From contig NZ_QNRV01000002.1 in assembly GCF_003315195.1 (NCBI RefSeq), positions 35,259 to 99,258 on the forward strand: a stretch of 64,000 nt of DNA. Reading direction: 5' to 3'. The translations under genes and the position numbers were made by a program. Source of the stretch: Sutterella wadsworthensis (GTDB lineage: Bacteria; Pseudomonadota; Gammaproteobacteria; Burkholderiales; Burkholderiaceae_F). Positions 52,630 through 60,444 of this stretch are shown in pieces (position 1 is the stretch's first letter; each line of letters opens with the position of its first letter). The notes below the pieces were generated by a model that was given only the letters and a program-made list of their open reading frames with translations, was not told the DNA's origin and searched no databases.

Positions 52630-54663
52630 GTGGCAATAAAGATAGGACTCTTTGCAAAAGTTTTAGTAGATGTTCCAGGTCTGCCACCGCTTGACTATCG
52701 CATACCTGATGATCTGCTGGTCGCTGTCGGTGATCTGGTCGTCGTACCTTTAGGGAGTCGTCGTGTTGTCGGGGTTGTGGCGACGTTGGCCAATGCTGCC
52801 GATTGTGAGGATAAGCGCTTGAAATGTATTTCTGCAGTGCTTCATGCTACGGCTCCCTTGAATGCTGAGTGGCTAGCGCTTACCAAGTTCGCGGCAATTT
52901 ATTACTTACGCGGCTGGGGTGAAGTTGCGTTGCCGGCAATACCAACAGCATTGCGTCGGATGCCAACACCTCAGCAGGAGAAACGTATCGCAAAAATTCG
53001 GGATGCAATGCCTATACCGGATACGAGTCAGGAATCTGCGATAGAGGTACCAACACTCAATGCAGAGCAACGTGCTGCTGTTAGCGCGGTGCTTAGTATG
53101 TCTGGTTTTCAAGCCTGGCTGCTTTTCGGCGTTACGGGATCTGGAAAAACTGAGGTTTATCTCCATCTCATTAAGTCCATTCTTGAGAGGGATCCCGAAT
53201 CTCAAGTACTGCTTCTCGTTCCCGAAATTAATCTGACTCCCCAGTTAGTAGGCCGAGTTAAACGTCGTTTTCCCCATGAAGCAGTTGCAGCCTTAAATAG
53301 TGAATATACGGATAATCAACGTGCCAGTGCATGGTTGGGGGTTAAGGAAGGGCGTTCAAGAATTTTGGTTGGTACTCGTATGGCGATTTTCGCCGAGTTC
53401 CGAAAGTTGGCGCTTATTCTTGTTGATGAAGAACACGATCTTTCCTATAAGGCTAGTGATGGGCTGCGCTACAGCGCTCGAGATCTTGCTGTTTGGAGGG
53501 CATCGAAACTTGAATGCCCAGTCGTATTGGGATCGGCTACTCCCTCGCTAGAAAGTTGGTGCCGCATGAAGACTGGCGGCTATAAATTGCTGTCATTGAC
53601 TCATCGAGCAGTAAATCGAGCAGAGCTTCCGGAAGTGAAGCTCATATCTCCGCCGATAAAAGGGTCGACACGAATGGTGTCTGATGCGGCAGCAACAGCA
53701 ATAGAGGCGTGCCTAACTTCCGGTCGTCAAGTATTGGTTTTTCTCAATCGTCGTGGTTACGCTCCCGTGTTGAGCTGTCCTGCATGCGGGTGGGTGAGTG
53801 CTTGTCCGCATTGCTCTGTTTTTATGGTTTATCACAAGCGCGAAAAGGCACTGATTTGCCATCATTGCGGAGCGCGTCATTCTGTGCCGGAAGCTTGTCC
53901 TTCATGTGGCAATGTTGACATTTTGCCTCGTGGGACAGGAACAGAACGCATAGAGGAAGAGTTGGGACTGCTTTTCCCGGAACGCACAGTGCTACGTATT
54001 GATCGTGATAGTGCGGCGAAAAAACATGTTGCAGAAGAAGCCTTTCAAAAAGTACACCGTGGAGAAGTGGACATTTTGGTGGGAACGCAGATGGTCGCGA
54101 AAGGACACGACTTCCAAAGAGTTGGTCTTGTTGTCGTGCTTAATCCAGATGCTCAGATATTAAGTCCTTCGGTTCGTGCGAAAGAACGTCTTTTTTTCAC
54201 ACTCATGCAAGTCGCAGGGCGTGCAGGGCGAGCCGGTGACCGCGGTGAGGTGCTTATCCAGACAAGATTCCCTGAGGAGCCGCTGTTTGCCGCACTGGCG
54301 GCACAGGATTATCCAATGTTCGCAGACGAGACATTGGAAGAGCGCCGCGAAAGTGGATGCGTTCCCTTTGTGTACCAAGCCCTTCTAACAGTAGAAGCAG
54401 AACATCTCTCCGAAGCTATTAGTTTTTTGGAGCAGGCAGCAACAATTGCTTCGCAATTAGCACCTCCAGAAGTATTTATTTATGACCCAGTTCCCATGGC
54501 ACTGGTAAAGGTTATGAACCGTGAGCGAGCGCAGCTTCTTGTGGAAAGCTCCGTGCGGCCAATCCTTCATCGTTTTCTCACAGTCTGGAATCAAGCGTTA
54601 AAGACAGTGCCGCGATCGTCTTCGGCATCCGTGTGTTTGGAGGTAGATCCTTCGGAAACTTGA
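52630..54663 (+). CDS. priA: Primosomal protein N' (PriA helicase)
   Basis: The 677-residue helicase that restarts collapsed forks. A GTG start at 52630 follows GGAGG by nine bases. The N-terminal 3'-DNA-binding part (ALVDVPGLPPLDYRIPDDL-like start) is followed by Walker A GVTGSGKTEVYLHLI, LILVDEEHDLSYK, eight Cys in two zinc-binding groups (LSCPACGWVSACPHC and ICHHCGARH...CPSCG), and VGTQMVAKGHDF. All elements are intact. The tRNA-Arg gene begins 15 bases after its stop, so the element's integration has not cut it. Confidence 0.96.
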   Translation: MAIKIGLFAKVLVDVPGLPPLDYRIPDDLLVAVGDLVVVPLGSRRVVGVVATLANAADCEDKRLKCISAVLHATAPLNAEWLALTKFAAIYYLRGWGEVALPAIPTALRRMPTPQQEKRIAKIRDAMPIPDTSQESAIEVPTLNAEQRAAVSAVLSMSGFQAWLLFGVTGSGKTEVYLHLIKSILERDPESQVLLLVPEINLTPQLVGRVKRRFPHEAVAALNSEYTDNQRASAWLGVKEGRSRILVGTRMAIFAEFRKLALILVDEEHDLSYKASDGLRYSARDLAVWRASKLECPVVLGSATPSLESWCRMKTGGYKLLSLTHRAVNRAELPEVKLISPPIKGSTRMVSDAAATAIEACLTSGRQVLVFLNRRGYAPVLSCPACGWVSACPHCSVFMVYHKREKALICHHCGARHSVPEACPSCGNVDILPRGTGTERIEEELGLLFPERTVLRIDRDSAAKKHVAEEAFQKVHRGEVDILVGTQMVAKGHDFQRVGLVVVLNPDAQILSPSVRAKERLFFTLMQVAGRAGRAGDRGEVLIQTRFPEEPLFAALAAQDYPMFADETLEERRESGCVPFVYQALLTVEAEHLSEAISFLEQAATIASQLAPPEVFIYDPVPMALVKVMNRERAQLLVESSVRPILHRFLTVWNQALKTVPRSSSASVCLEVDPSET

Positions 54664-54669
54664 TATAAT
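54664..54669 (+). promoter_or_regulatory. Likely -10 box of tRNA-Arg
   Basis: A perfect TATAAT begins at the last base of the priA stop codon region and lies ten bases before the tRNA. I could not find a convincing -35 at normal spacing (TTGGAG at 54637 is 21 bases away), so the promoter is only partly supported. Confidence 0.5.
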
Positions 54670-54678
54670 TCCGACCTC

Positions 54679-54753
54679 CTCCGCGTGGTGAAATGGATAT
54701 CATGCAGCCCTCCGAAGGCTGCGGTACAGGTTCGATTCCTGTCGCGGGGACCA
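54679..54753 (+). tRNA. tRNA-Arg(CCG)
   Basis: A complete 75-base cloverleaf can be folded by hand: acceptor CTCCGCG with CGCGGGG (one U-G pair), D arm GTGA/TCAT, anticodon stem CAGCC/GGCTG with loop CTCCGAA, so the anticodon is CCG at 54712-54714, T arm ACAGG-TTCGATT-CCTGT, and an encoded CCA end at 54751-54753. It reads CGG arginine codons. It is the probable integration site of the element to its right. Confidence 0.95.
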
Positions 54754-54761
54754 AACTTATG

Positions 54762-54794
54762 TCCCGAGCCGTTCTTAGCGGTTCGGGATTTTTT
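54762..54794 (+). terminator. Terminator after tRNA-Arg
   Basis: TCCCGAGCCG, loop TTCTTAG, CGGTTCGGGA then TTTTTT. A 16-base piece of it, CGTTCTTAGCGGTTCG, recurs at 54822-54837. Confidence 0.85.
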
Positions 54795-54837
54795 ATTTTT
54801 CAATGATTTAGATGGAAACTGCGTTCTTAGCGGTTCG
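54770..54837. repeat. 16-bp direct repeat beside the tRNA (possible att remnant)
   Basis: CGTTCTTAGCGGTTCG occurs at 54770-54785, inside the tRNA-Arg terminator, and again at 54822-54837, between the tRNA and the integrase. Such a pair may mark an earlier attachment-site duplication or the crossover core; which one cannot be told without the right end. Confidence 0.6.
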
Positions 54838-54927
54838 TGCAAGTGCGCCCACATCCGCAGTTTATAAGTACACTCATAAGTACATTTTTGGTTGATGTCC
54901 TATTCATCATTCTGTGAGGTACTAAAA

Positions 54928-56358
54928 ATGCCTAGAAGAGCGCAGGACCTAACGCCGTTGGGAATTCAAAAGGAACTGAAGGCATTTGCCGCAAGCGGTA
55001 AGAAGACAAAAGCACTCACGGACGGTAAGACGCCCTGCCTGCGGCTTGAGTTGACTATTGGAGCTTCTGGCGTCAATGCTCGGTGGACTTATAAAAAGCA
55101 AAAGACCAATACGGCGGATGGATTTAACCTTGGCTTAGGTGCCTACCCAGGAGTGACGCTAAGGGATGCTCGGTGTAAGGCTGAAGCAATTGCAGAACAG
55201 ATTGCCGCAGGCTTGAATCCTAAGGAAGAGCGAGAACGGCAGGCTCAATCCGAAATTGAGGCTAAGGCCCTTGCCGAAGCTGAAATGCGCTGGCGTACTC
55301 CATTCCGTATCGTGGCCGACGAATGGATCGAGGTAAAGGAAAAAGAAGGATTGTGGGCGCATGATGCTCGCGGCGCCGATAAAGCACGTTCATATCTGCG
55401 CAATTGGATTCTGCCGGTGCTGGGTGATATGGCGATAAATGATGTCGATCGCTCGGCGTGCATTCGGCTTGTCCATTATCGGGACATGGGGACGCGTCAA
55501 GATACGGACGCAAAGTGCCGCCGCCTCGTCAATCAGATTTGTATTTACGCCCACGAGAAGGGATACCGACAATCTGATGAAGCACCGGCGAATAAGAATG
55601 ATCCTGTCTTTAAAGAGGCGTGCAAACCGTTGGTGAGGTGCAGGAAAGAGAAGGGGCATTTCGGCGCCCTGCCGCCAGAGGGTATGCCCGAATTCATGGC
55701 TCAATTGAAACGAATGCCAGGGGTTGGGGCGCGTGCTTTGGAATTCATGATTCTTACAGCGGGCCGTCAAGATTCCATTTACCACGAAATCCTAGGCAAG
55801 CAGGTTCTCGGGCTTCGATGGGAGCATCTGGATTTAGAACGCGGCATCTGGCATCAACCGTTAGAGAGCAACAAGATGAAGCGTCCTGAAGGGGTTGATT
55901 TGGTGCTCTCTTCTTATGCAATACAACTACTCAGAACGCTGCCTCGAAGCGCGGAGGTTCCTTTCGTGTTTGCAGACCTCCGGCGTTCTAAGCCGCGGTC
56001 CATAAGTAAAGCGACAATGGCGAAAACCATTAACGATATGAATAAGGTCCGAGAGCGTGCGGGGCTCCCTCTTTGGCTTGATCCTCAAAAATCAAAGAAA
56101 GAAGGTAAGCCTCGTCACGTGACACCGCACGGAATGCGCGCCTGCTTAAGGACCTGGACGGAGCTTACTGCTCATGGAAACTATGCGCGGTTCAATCCGA
56201 ACATTGTTGAGCGGTGCTTAGATCATGCGGCGAAAGATCGGTTCGGCGGCGCCTACTATCGGCAAGGGCTTTCCGCCGATGATGAGGCGCATGAGCGCGA
56301 AATTATGGAGGCATGGGGTCGGTACTGCATTGAAGGCAAATGGCCGGATGAGGACTGA
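54928..56358 (+). CDS. int: Tyrosine integrase (P4 type)
   Basis: A 476-residue site-specific recombinase that would insert and excise the element at tRNA-Arg. I start it at 54928 (MPRRAQDLTPLGIQKELKAF); an ATG at 54892 would add 12 residues. An N-terminal arm-binding DUF4102-like domain (about 1-90, FNLGLGAYPGVTLRDARCKA) is followed by a core-binding domain and the catalytic domain. Catalytic residues: Arg in TAGRQDS, Lys in ESNKMKR, His-x-x-Arg in TPHGMRACLR, His in CLDHAAKDR and Tyr in GAYYRQ. The Arg motif is unusual (normally followed by Glu after two or three residues). Transcription runs into the element. Confidence 0.92.
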   Translation: MPRRAQDLTPLGIQKELKAFAASGKKTKALTDGKTPCLRLELTIGASGVNARWTYKKQKTNTADGFNLGLGAYPGVTLRDARCKAEAIAEQIAAGLNPKEERERQAQSEIEAKALAEAEMRWRTPFRIVADEWIEVKEKEGLWAHDARGADKARSYLRNWILPVLGDMAINDVDRSACIRLVHYRDMGTRQDTDAKCRRLVNQICIYAHEKGYRQSDEAPANKNDPVFKEACKPLVRCRKEKGHFGALPPEGMPEFMAQLKRMPGVGARALEFMILTAGRQDSIYHEILGKQVLGLRWEHLDLERGIWHQPLESNKMKRPEGVDLVLSSYAIQLLRTLPRSAEVPFVFADLRRSKPRSISKATMAKTINDMNKVRERAGLPLWLDPQKSKKEGKPRHVTPHGMRACLRTWTELTAHGNYARFNPNIVERCLDHAAKDRFGGAYYRQGLSADDEAHEREIMEAWGRYCIEGKWPDED

Positions 56359-56383
56359 GAACTTGCTGATGCCGCCAATGCTG

Positions 56384-56420
56384 AAACCTCGTTTAAGCAT
56401 GATGCTTAGCGGGGTTTTTT
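56384..56420 (+). terminator. Terminator after the integrase
   Basis: AAACCTCGTTTAAGCAT and ATGCTTAGCGGGGTTTTTT form a long stem with a T-tract, 26 bases after the int stop. Confidence 0.8.
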
Positions 56421-57223
56421 ATTGCCTGAATCTCTTATATACACATATCTAATATATCTAAATATCTACTACATATATATGTAACCTTATAGTTATTACA
56501 ACCTTACCTATCCACTATCTAACTTTCATAATTCCCATGAATACAGGGGCAGAGCCAGGCAAATTGATTTTATCGTGGGAATTTTGGGAATTTTGGGAAT
56601 TTTTCGGAAACATATTGCAACTGATATTGGCACAACATGGAAAGATAGAAATTGCCTGATCCTGCTTTACACAACGTTTGGCGGGCTCTCTTTGGCGTCG
56701 GAGGCCGCGACTGGTAAGAATTAACCGAACGCGCGGGATGGGAAGGTGTGGAGCGTCGTTCGCTAATTTTTTAGCGATCCCCTCTCGGCTTCAGTGGGAT
56801 AGATAGCTCATGGCGTCGTGACCTCTGCTTGCATCCGGTCCGCGCGCGTACAAAAGCACTCAGTAGATGTTTTCCCTGAATTCGCCCTTTTTGGCGAGCT
56901 TGATTTTTCGGGAATTTTTCGATGTGCTGTGAGGCTCATGAAAGGCTCATGGCTGTAGGCAAGAAGGCAGCCCTTGCTGGAAGCTAACATCAGAGCCTTT
57001 AGCGCAAATTTGAGCAAAAGTGGTCGGAGCCATTTACAAGGCCATACCTTTGCGGCTAACGAAATGAACGCCGAGCGAACGCCGAGATAGTACGGAAGAT
57101 CGATGCTTTGATAGTGGGAGTTTTTCACTCAATCCGCGCGCACGCGCGCGCGCGAGGGACTAGAGTCAACGCCAAACCCATACCCCTACGGACTTCCGCG
57201 GACTTTCGCTAAGATGTGTATTC
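56421..57223. other. Gene-poor gap of the element
   Basis: About 800 bases without a convincing gene. It has an AT-rich part (about 56440-56530, with runs such as ATATATCTAAATATC), an iteron block at 56571-56602 (separate entry), a lone CGGGAATTTTT near 56921, a small hairpin GCTAATTTTTTAGC near 56761, and an alternating purine/pyrimidine tract CGCGCGCACGCGCGCGCGCG at 57135-57154. Open frames here lack recognisable content. It may be the control or attachment side of the element. Confidence 0.5.
56571..56602. repeat. GGGAATTTT iteron block, inverted copy
   Basis: Three tandem 9-bp units GGGAATTTT. The 29-base stretch ATCGTGGGAATTTTGGGAAT continuing to the third unit is the exact reverse complement of the right half of the iteron repeat at 63585-63613. 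Confidence 0.8.
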
Positions 57224-58405
57224 ATGAGGTGCGCACGCCCTGGGAGTAGCTACCCAGGCGCTCGGCTGAGATTCATCCCGCCCGCTGAGGGCGCGCCTCT
57301 CCACATTCTCAATGCGCTGCGCGGGGTGAAGGGATGGAACGTCGTGGGAAAGTACGCTGAGGCTTTTTTTAAGCAAGCTAATGACTCGGGAGAACAAAAT
57401 ACGATTTCGCCTTTTGATCGATTGACGCTTGAAGATGCGAAAACCTGGCTTAATCGCGACAAGTGGACGGTGAGGGAGGCAGCATCTTTGCTTTGTGGAA
57501 TCGATCCCAGCGCTTTGGCGATAACCGACTATTACCCTTGGCCCGAAGACTTAAGTGATGACGCGAGAAAGATGGTGCGTGAAGGCAAACGTGTTCTAGA
57601 GTATTTAGAGAATGCCATTGATCGGAATCCTTCGAATTCGGCTGTATGTTTCCCTACATTGAATGGTTTCGCCACCAAATACCGTGACGACGGCAATTTT
57701 TATAACGATAGAAGTGAATTTAAGTTTTCTCTCCGTGCCTATTTTGTAAGTGCATTGTCTATTGCTAACAATGATGGGATGGGTATCAATATCCCTTGCT
57801 TCGGAATTTTTCATGATGAAGAGAAAGAAACCGAAGCGGTTACGTTGCGCGGCGTAACGAGTACGGTTTACGAGCCTATTCTGCCTGAGCTGTTCTCCTT
57901 GCTAAGGAATCGAAGCATTTTGCAATCGAAAGATTTGAATGTTTCTGAATGGCCGAGAACTTCAATTGATGAGGGTGAGGATTGCGAGTGTGTTGCTGAT
58001 AGAACCAAGACTATCCCGACATATGATGATTGGAGGCAGCTTGTCGAGCAGACGCCGGCACCTGATGTCGATGAAGTCCTTAATGCCTGTATGCCTGTGG
58101 CACCTGAGGCGGTTAAATCGGTGTTGGTTGCATCAACGGCGTGCATACCATCTGGCGCCCCATTGACGATTGATCACATCCGGGCATTACTTGATCAGGA
58201 ACATCCGCGCTATCAACCTGAGCTGGCGGCGGCTGTTGAGACGTGGTGTTCATTTGAAGTTGATCCTATGGTGAAGGACCGCACGCCTAAGGATGAAATT
58301 AAATCGCGGCTTAAGGATTGGGATAAAGGCAAACCGCTTAGTACGACGGCGTTGGAACGTATAGCTATAGTCGTGAATTGGGAGAAGACGCCTGCTAAAA
58401 ATTAA
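57224..58405 (+). CDS. Unrecognised element protein, 393 residues
   Basis: I do not recognise a named family. The middle (about residues 65-95) has TLEDAKTWLNRDKWTVREAA followed by SLLCGIDP, a pattern seen near the N-terminus of several mobile-element proteins of unknown role. The last 80 residues (LTIDHIRALLDQEHPRYQPE ... DEIKSRLKDWDKGKPLST ... ERIAIVVNWE) resemble a C-terminal module found in integrative-element proteins. No transmembrane or signal segment, so cytosolic. The true start is uncertain: the first 40 residues look non-coding, and the start may be an in-frame GTG near 57346. It is followed by its own terminator. Confidence 0.7.
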   Translation: MRCARPGSSYPGARLRFIPPAEGAPLHILNALRGVKGWNVVGKYAEAFFKQANDSGEQNTISPFDRLTLEDAKTWLNRDKWTVREAASLLCGIDPSALAITDYYPWPEDLSDDARKMVREGKRVLEYLENAIDRNPSNSAVCFPTLNGFATKYRDDGNFYNDRSEFKFSLRAYFVSALSIANNDGMGINIPCFGIFHDEEKETEAVTLRGVTSTVYEPILPELFSLLRNRSILQSKDLNVSEWPRTSIDEGEDCECVADRTKTIPTYDDWRQLVEQTPAPDVDEVLNACMPVAPEAVKSVLVASTACIPSGAPLTIDHIRALLDQEHPRYQPELAAAVETWCSFEVDPMVKDRTPKDEIKSRLKDWDKGKPLSTTALERIAIVVNWEKTPAKN

Positions 58406-58433
58406 GGGTTCAGAGACATACCCTTATGTTGAT

Positions 58434-58468
58434 TAGGCACTCATTGAAAAGGTGAGTGCCTTTTTTAT
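58434..58468 (+). terminator. Terminator after the 393-aa gene
   Basis: AGGCACTCA, loop TTGAAAAGG, TGAGTGCCTTTTTT. A partial copy, AAAAGGTGAGTGC followed by CCTTTTTTATT, recurs at 58510-58536 upstream of the alpA-like gene. Confidence 0.85.
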
Positions 58469-58631
58469 TGTCAAAATAATAAAAAGGTGCTTTCCTTTTA
58501 TGGTGATGCAAAAGGTGAGTGCGTTCCTTTTTTATTGGTTTATTTTGGTAAGGTTTCTTCAGTCCTTCCGAGTGCGTAAGGATTGCTACGGAATCCGGCA
58601 CGAGGGTTCTAGACAATGAAAAGGCTTTTCC

Positions 58632-58904
58632 ATGGAACATAAAGTTTCTGCCCACATTCAGGCCGAACCGACTGAAATCCCTGATTCGATGAAAGCGGAT
58701 CTTGATCGATTTGCAGGCCGCTTTGTACTTAGCGCTGCAGATGGCTGTAAAGCCCTCGGCATCAGCAAAACGAAGTGGTTTGAACTTCGCAAGGCAGACC
58801 CTACATTTCCCCGCCCGTTTCGTATTGGCGCAGCCGTTCGTTATCGCGTAACTGATTTGGTCGCCTGGATGAATGCTCAGGCAAAGGTAGAAGAGGTGGC
58901 GTAA
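58632..58904 (+). CDS. alpA: AlpA-like excisionase/regulator
   Basis: A 90-residue protein with an AlpA/MerR-type helix-turn-helix: GCKALGISKTKWFELRKADP then FPRPFRIGAAVRYRVTDLVAW, the usual pattern of P4-family AlpA regulators and excisionases. The N-terminal 30 residues are extra. Such proteins control integrase expression or excision. It starts a run of tightly packed genes; its stop overlaps the next start (TAATG). Confidence 0.85.
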   Translation: MEHKVSAHIQAEPTEIPDSMKADLDRFAGRFVLSAADGCKALGISKTKWFELRKADPTFPRPFRIGAAVRYRVTDLVAWMNAQAKVEEVA

Positions 58905-59230
58905 TGAAACCTCGTTCAATTCCTACTGCCGACGATACGGTTATTCATCATGTGCAGATTGCAGACGGTATTTGCCGCCTTTCGTTGTTTTCTTGGGCGC
59001 GGGCAAATGGGCTTAAGTATGTCGGCGTGACACGTTCGTTTCATCGCCTGATGTTGCGCATTCCCAGCCTCTCCGAGCACGTTGAGAGCGTGCGCCGTGC
59101 AAACATTTATGGCGGTCCGATCTTCAAAGACTACTTGCTAGACGCTGTAGCTTGCCTTGTTTGGCTCTATTGGCGTGAGAACGGCAGGCGCCTTCCCTGG
59201 GTTTTATTAGAGGAGACGGCTCATGCTTAA
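58904..59230 (+). CDS. Unknown element protein, 108 residues
   Basis: Not recognised. It starts inside the alpA stop codon and overlaps the next gene by 8 bp, so it is translated in an operon. The sequence has a basic, partly hydrophobic middle (SWARANGLKYVGVTRSFHRL) and a C-terminal Trp/Leu-rich helix (AVACLVWLYWREN). A DNA-binding role is possible but unproven. Confidence 0.6.
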   Translation: MKPRSIPTADDTVIHHVQIADGICRLSLFSWARANGLKYVGVTRSFHRLMLRIPSLSEHVESVRRANIYGGPIFKDYLLDAVACLVWLYWRENGRRLPWVLLEETAHA

Positions 59231-59630
59231 TCACAAACCAAAAGAGGCCGTTGTTAGTGCTTTCGTTCGTGTCCGTGGAAAGTCTGCGAACAATAGCGCC
59301 TCTGAATCCGGCCTCGGACATGAGCATAACGCACAGGCTTATTGCATCCTGGCTAATCGATCCGCTAATATGTCCGTGCCTTGCCGCAAGTCGGTAAGGC
59401 GCGAGTGTGGAAGCTCGCTTAGTTCTAGGCGGATGACCGCCGCGCTGCGTTTTGCTCGCGGCGTTTTCTTTGGCGGTTATCTCATGGCCTACGCGTCTCT
59501 TACGGGCGGGGCCGTGCTTGAGGCTTTGCGCCTGCCGTTTCCTAGAACACGGTCTTCCAACTTGCACGGCACCGCTCGCCACACTTTGGAAGGTGTGAAG
59601 CGGCTCCCTCAATTTGTTCTAGGAGCCTAG
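59223..59630 (+). CDS. Unknown element ORF, 135 residues
   Basis: Not recognised. It overlaps the previous gene by 8 bp and abuts the next one, so its place in the run supports it, but its make-up is odd: many Ser/Arg/Ala, a single fairly hydrophobic stretch (ARGVFFGGYLMAYASLTGGA, about 82-101), and clustered Arg around SVPCRKSVRRECGSSLSSRR. In P4-like elements this position often holds poorly conserved ORFs over regulatory RNA, which is an alternative reading here. Confidence 0.45.
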   Translation: MLNHKPKEAVVSAFVRVRGKSANNSASESGLGHEHNAQAYCILANRSANMSVPCRKSVRRECGSSLSSRRMTAALRFARGVFFGGYLMAYASLTGGAVLEALRLPFPRTRSSNLHGTARHTLEGVKRLPQFVLGA

Positions 59631-59633
59631 GCT

Positions 59634-60059
59634 ATGAATTCTCATGCCATACAAGGCGGCAAAGTATCTGCCGTAAATACCTTCAATTCCCGTTGTGCCG
59701 AAGCTCTGGCGCAACACACCTTCAAATCTTCCGATTTTCTCAAGGGAAGCGATTTCGCCGCAAATCGACCGTTCGGCTTCATTCTTAACGCACTGAGTTC
59801 CAATGACCCAGAGGGCGTGGGCGCAATCGATAGCGACCTGCGTACGCTTGTTAATGATGTCGCTGACGGCATGAATTACATAGCTTCCGTTCTGGAAGCC
59901 CCAGCCGACGCAAGCCAAAAGGTTGATTCCCTCTCCCCAGAACAATCCCGCGGGCTCGGCGCAATTGTCGGATTGCTTGCCGATACGCTCTTGCTAGTTT
60001 CGGCCGCAAGCGTTCAGCGTGAAGACGCGCGGGCACACCTGCTAAAAAATCGGGGGTGA
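59634..60059 (+). CDS. Unknown element protein, 141 residues
   Basis: Not recognised. AGGAG stands about 9 bases before the ATG. Mixed, mildly acidic and soluble, with a Leu/Ala-rich helix near the end (LGAIVGLLADTLLLVSAASV). Sits 4 bp from the next gene in the run of plus-strand genes. Confidence 0.6.
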   Translation: MNSHAIQGGKVSAVNTFNSRCAEALAQHTFKSSDFLKGSDFAANRPFGFILNALSSNDPEGVGAIDSDLRTLVNDVADGMNYIASVLEAPADASQKVDSLSPEQSRGLGAIVGLLADTLLLVSAASVQREDARAHLLKNRG

Positions 60060-60063
60060 AAAC

Positions 60064-60444
60064 ATGAAAAATGAATATGAATGCCGACACGGGGAACCGC
60101 GTCAAGGCAGGGGGCAGGCCGTCCCTAAAGAGCCTCAATCAAGCGCCATTGACCTTAACGGAATCAAAGGGTTTGCATTGGTTGATTGCATCAACGCGTG
60201 TTTCTCAGGAGACCTCTCCGCCATTGTTTCGATAGCTCCGAGCCTGAGGCGTCTTGATGTTCAAGTCTCTGCGTTGCGTGCTGTGCTGATGCAGTTCAGC
60301 GCCCAAAGAAGCGCCAAAGCGGCCGCCATATCGACCGCAGAAACGCATGTGTGCGCGCTCATGCAGGAGCTTAAGGACATTGCCGACGCTCTCCATGCGG
60401 TACACGCCGTAGCCGAGTTCTCTTTGCGAAAGGGGGCTCGGTGA
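60064..60444 (+). CDS. Unknown element protein, 126 residues
   Basis: Not recognised. After a charged N-terminus it is helical (LRRLDVQVSALRAVLMQFSA, AETHVCALMQELKDIADAL), which suggests a coiled-coil or small partner protein. Its stop overlaps the start of the primase-like gene, so the two are probably coupled. Confidence 0.6.
   Translation: MKNEYECRHGEPRQGRGQAVPKEPQSSAIDLNGIKGFALVDCINACFSGDLSAIVSIAPSLRRLDVQVSALRAVLMQFSAQRSAKAAAISTAETHVCALMQELKDIADALHAVHAVAEFSLRKGAR

Noticed and set aside
56100..56135. GTCACGTGAC palindrome in the integrase gene as a parS
   Set aside because: Shares only the central CACGTG; flanks do not fit GTTNCAC/GTGNAAC.
56808..57128. 106-codon minus-strand frame in the element's gap
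   Set aside because: No Shine-Dalgarno, no recognisable pattern and it crosses AT- and GC-repeat sequence; not reported as a gene.
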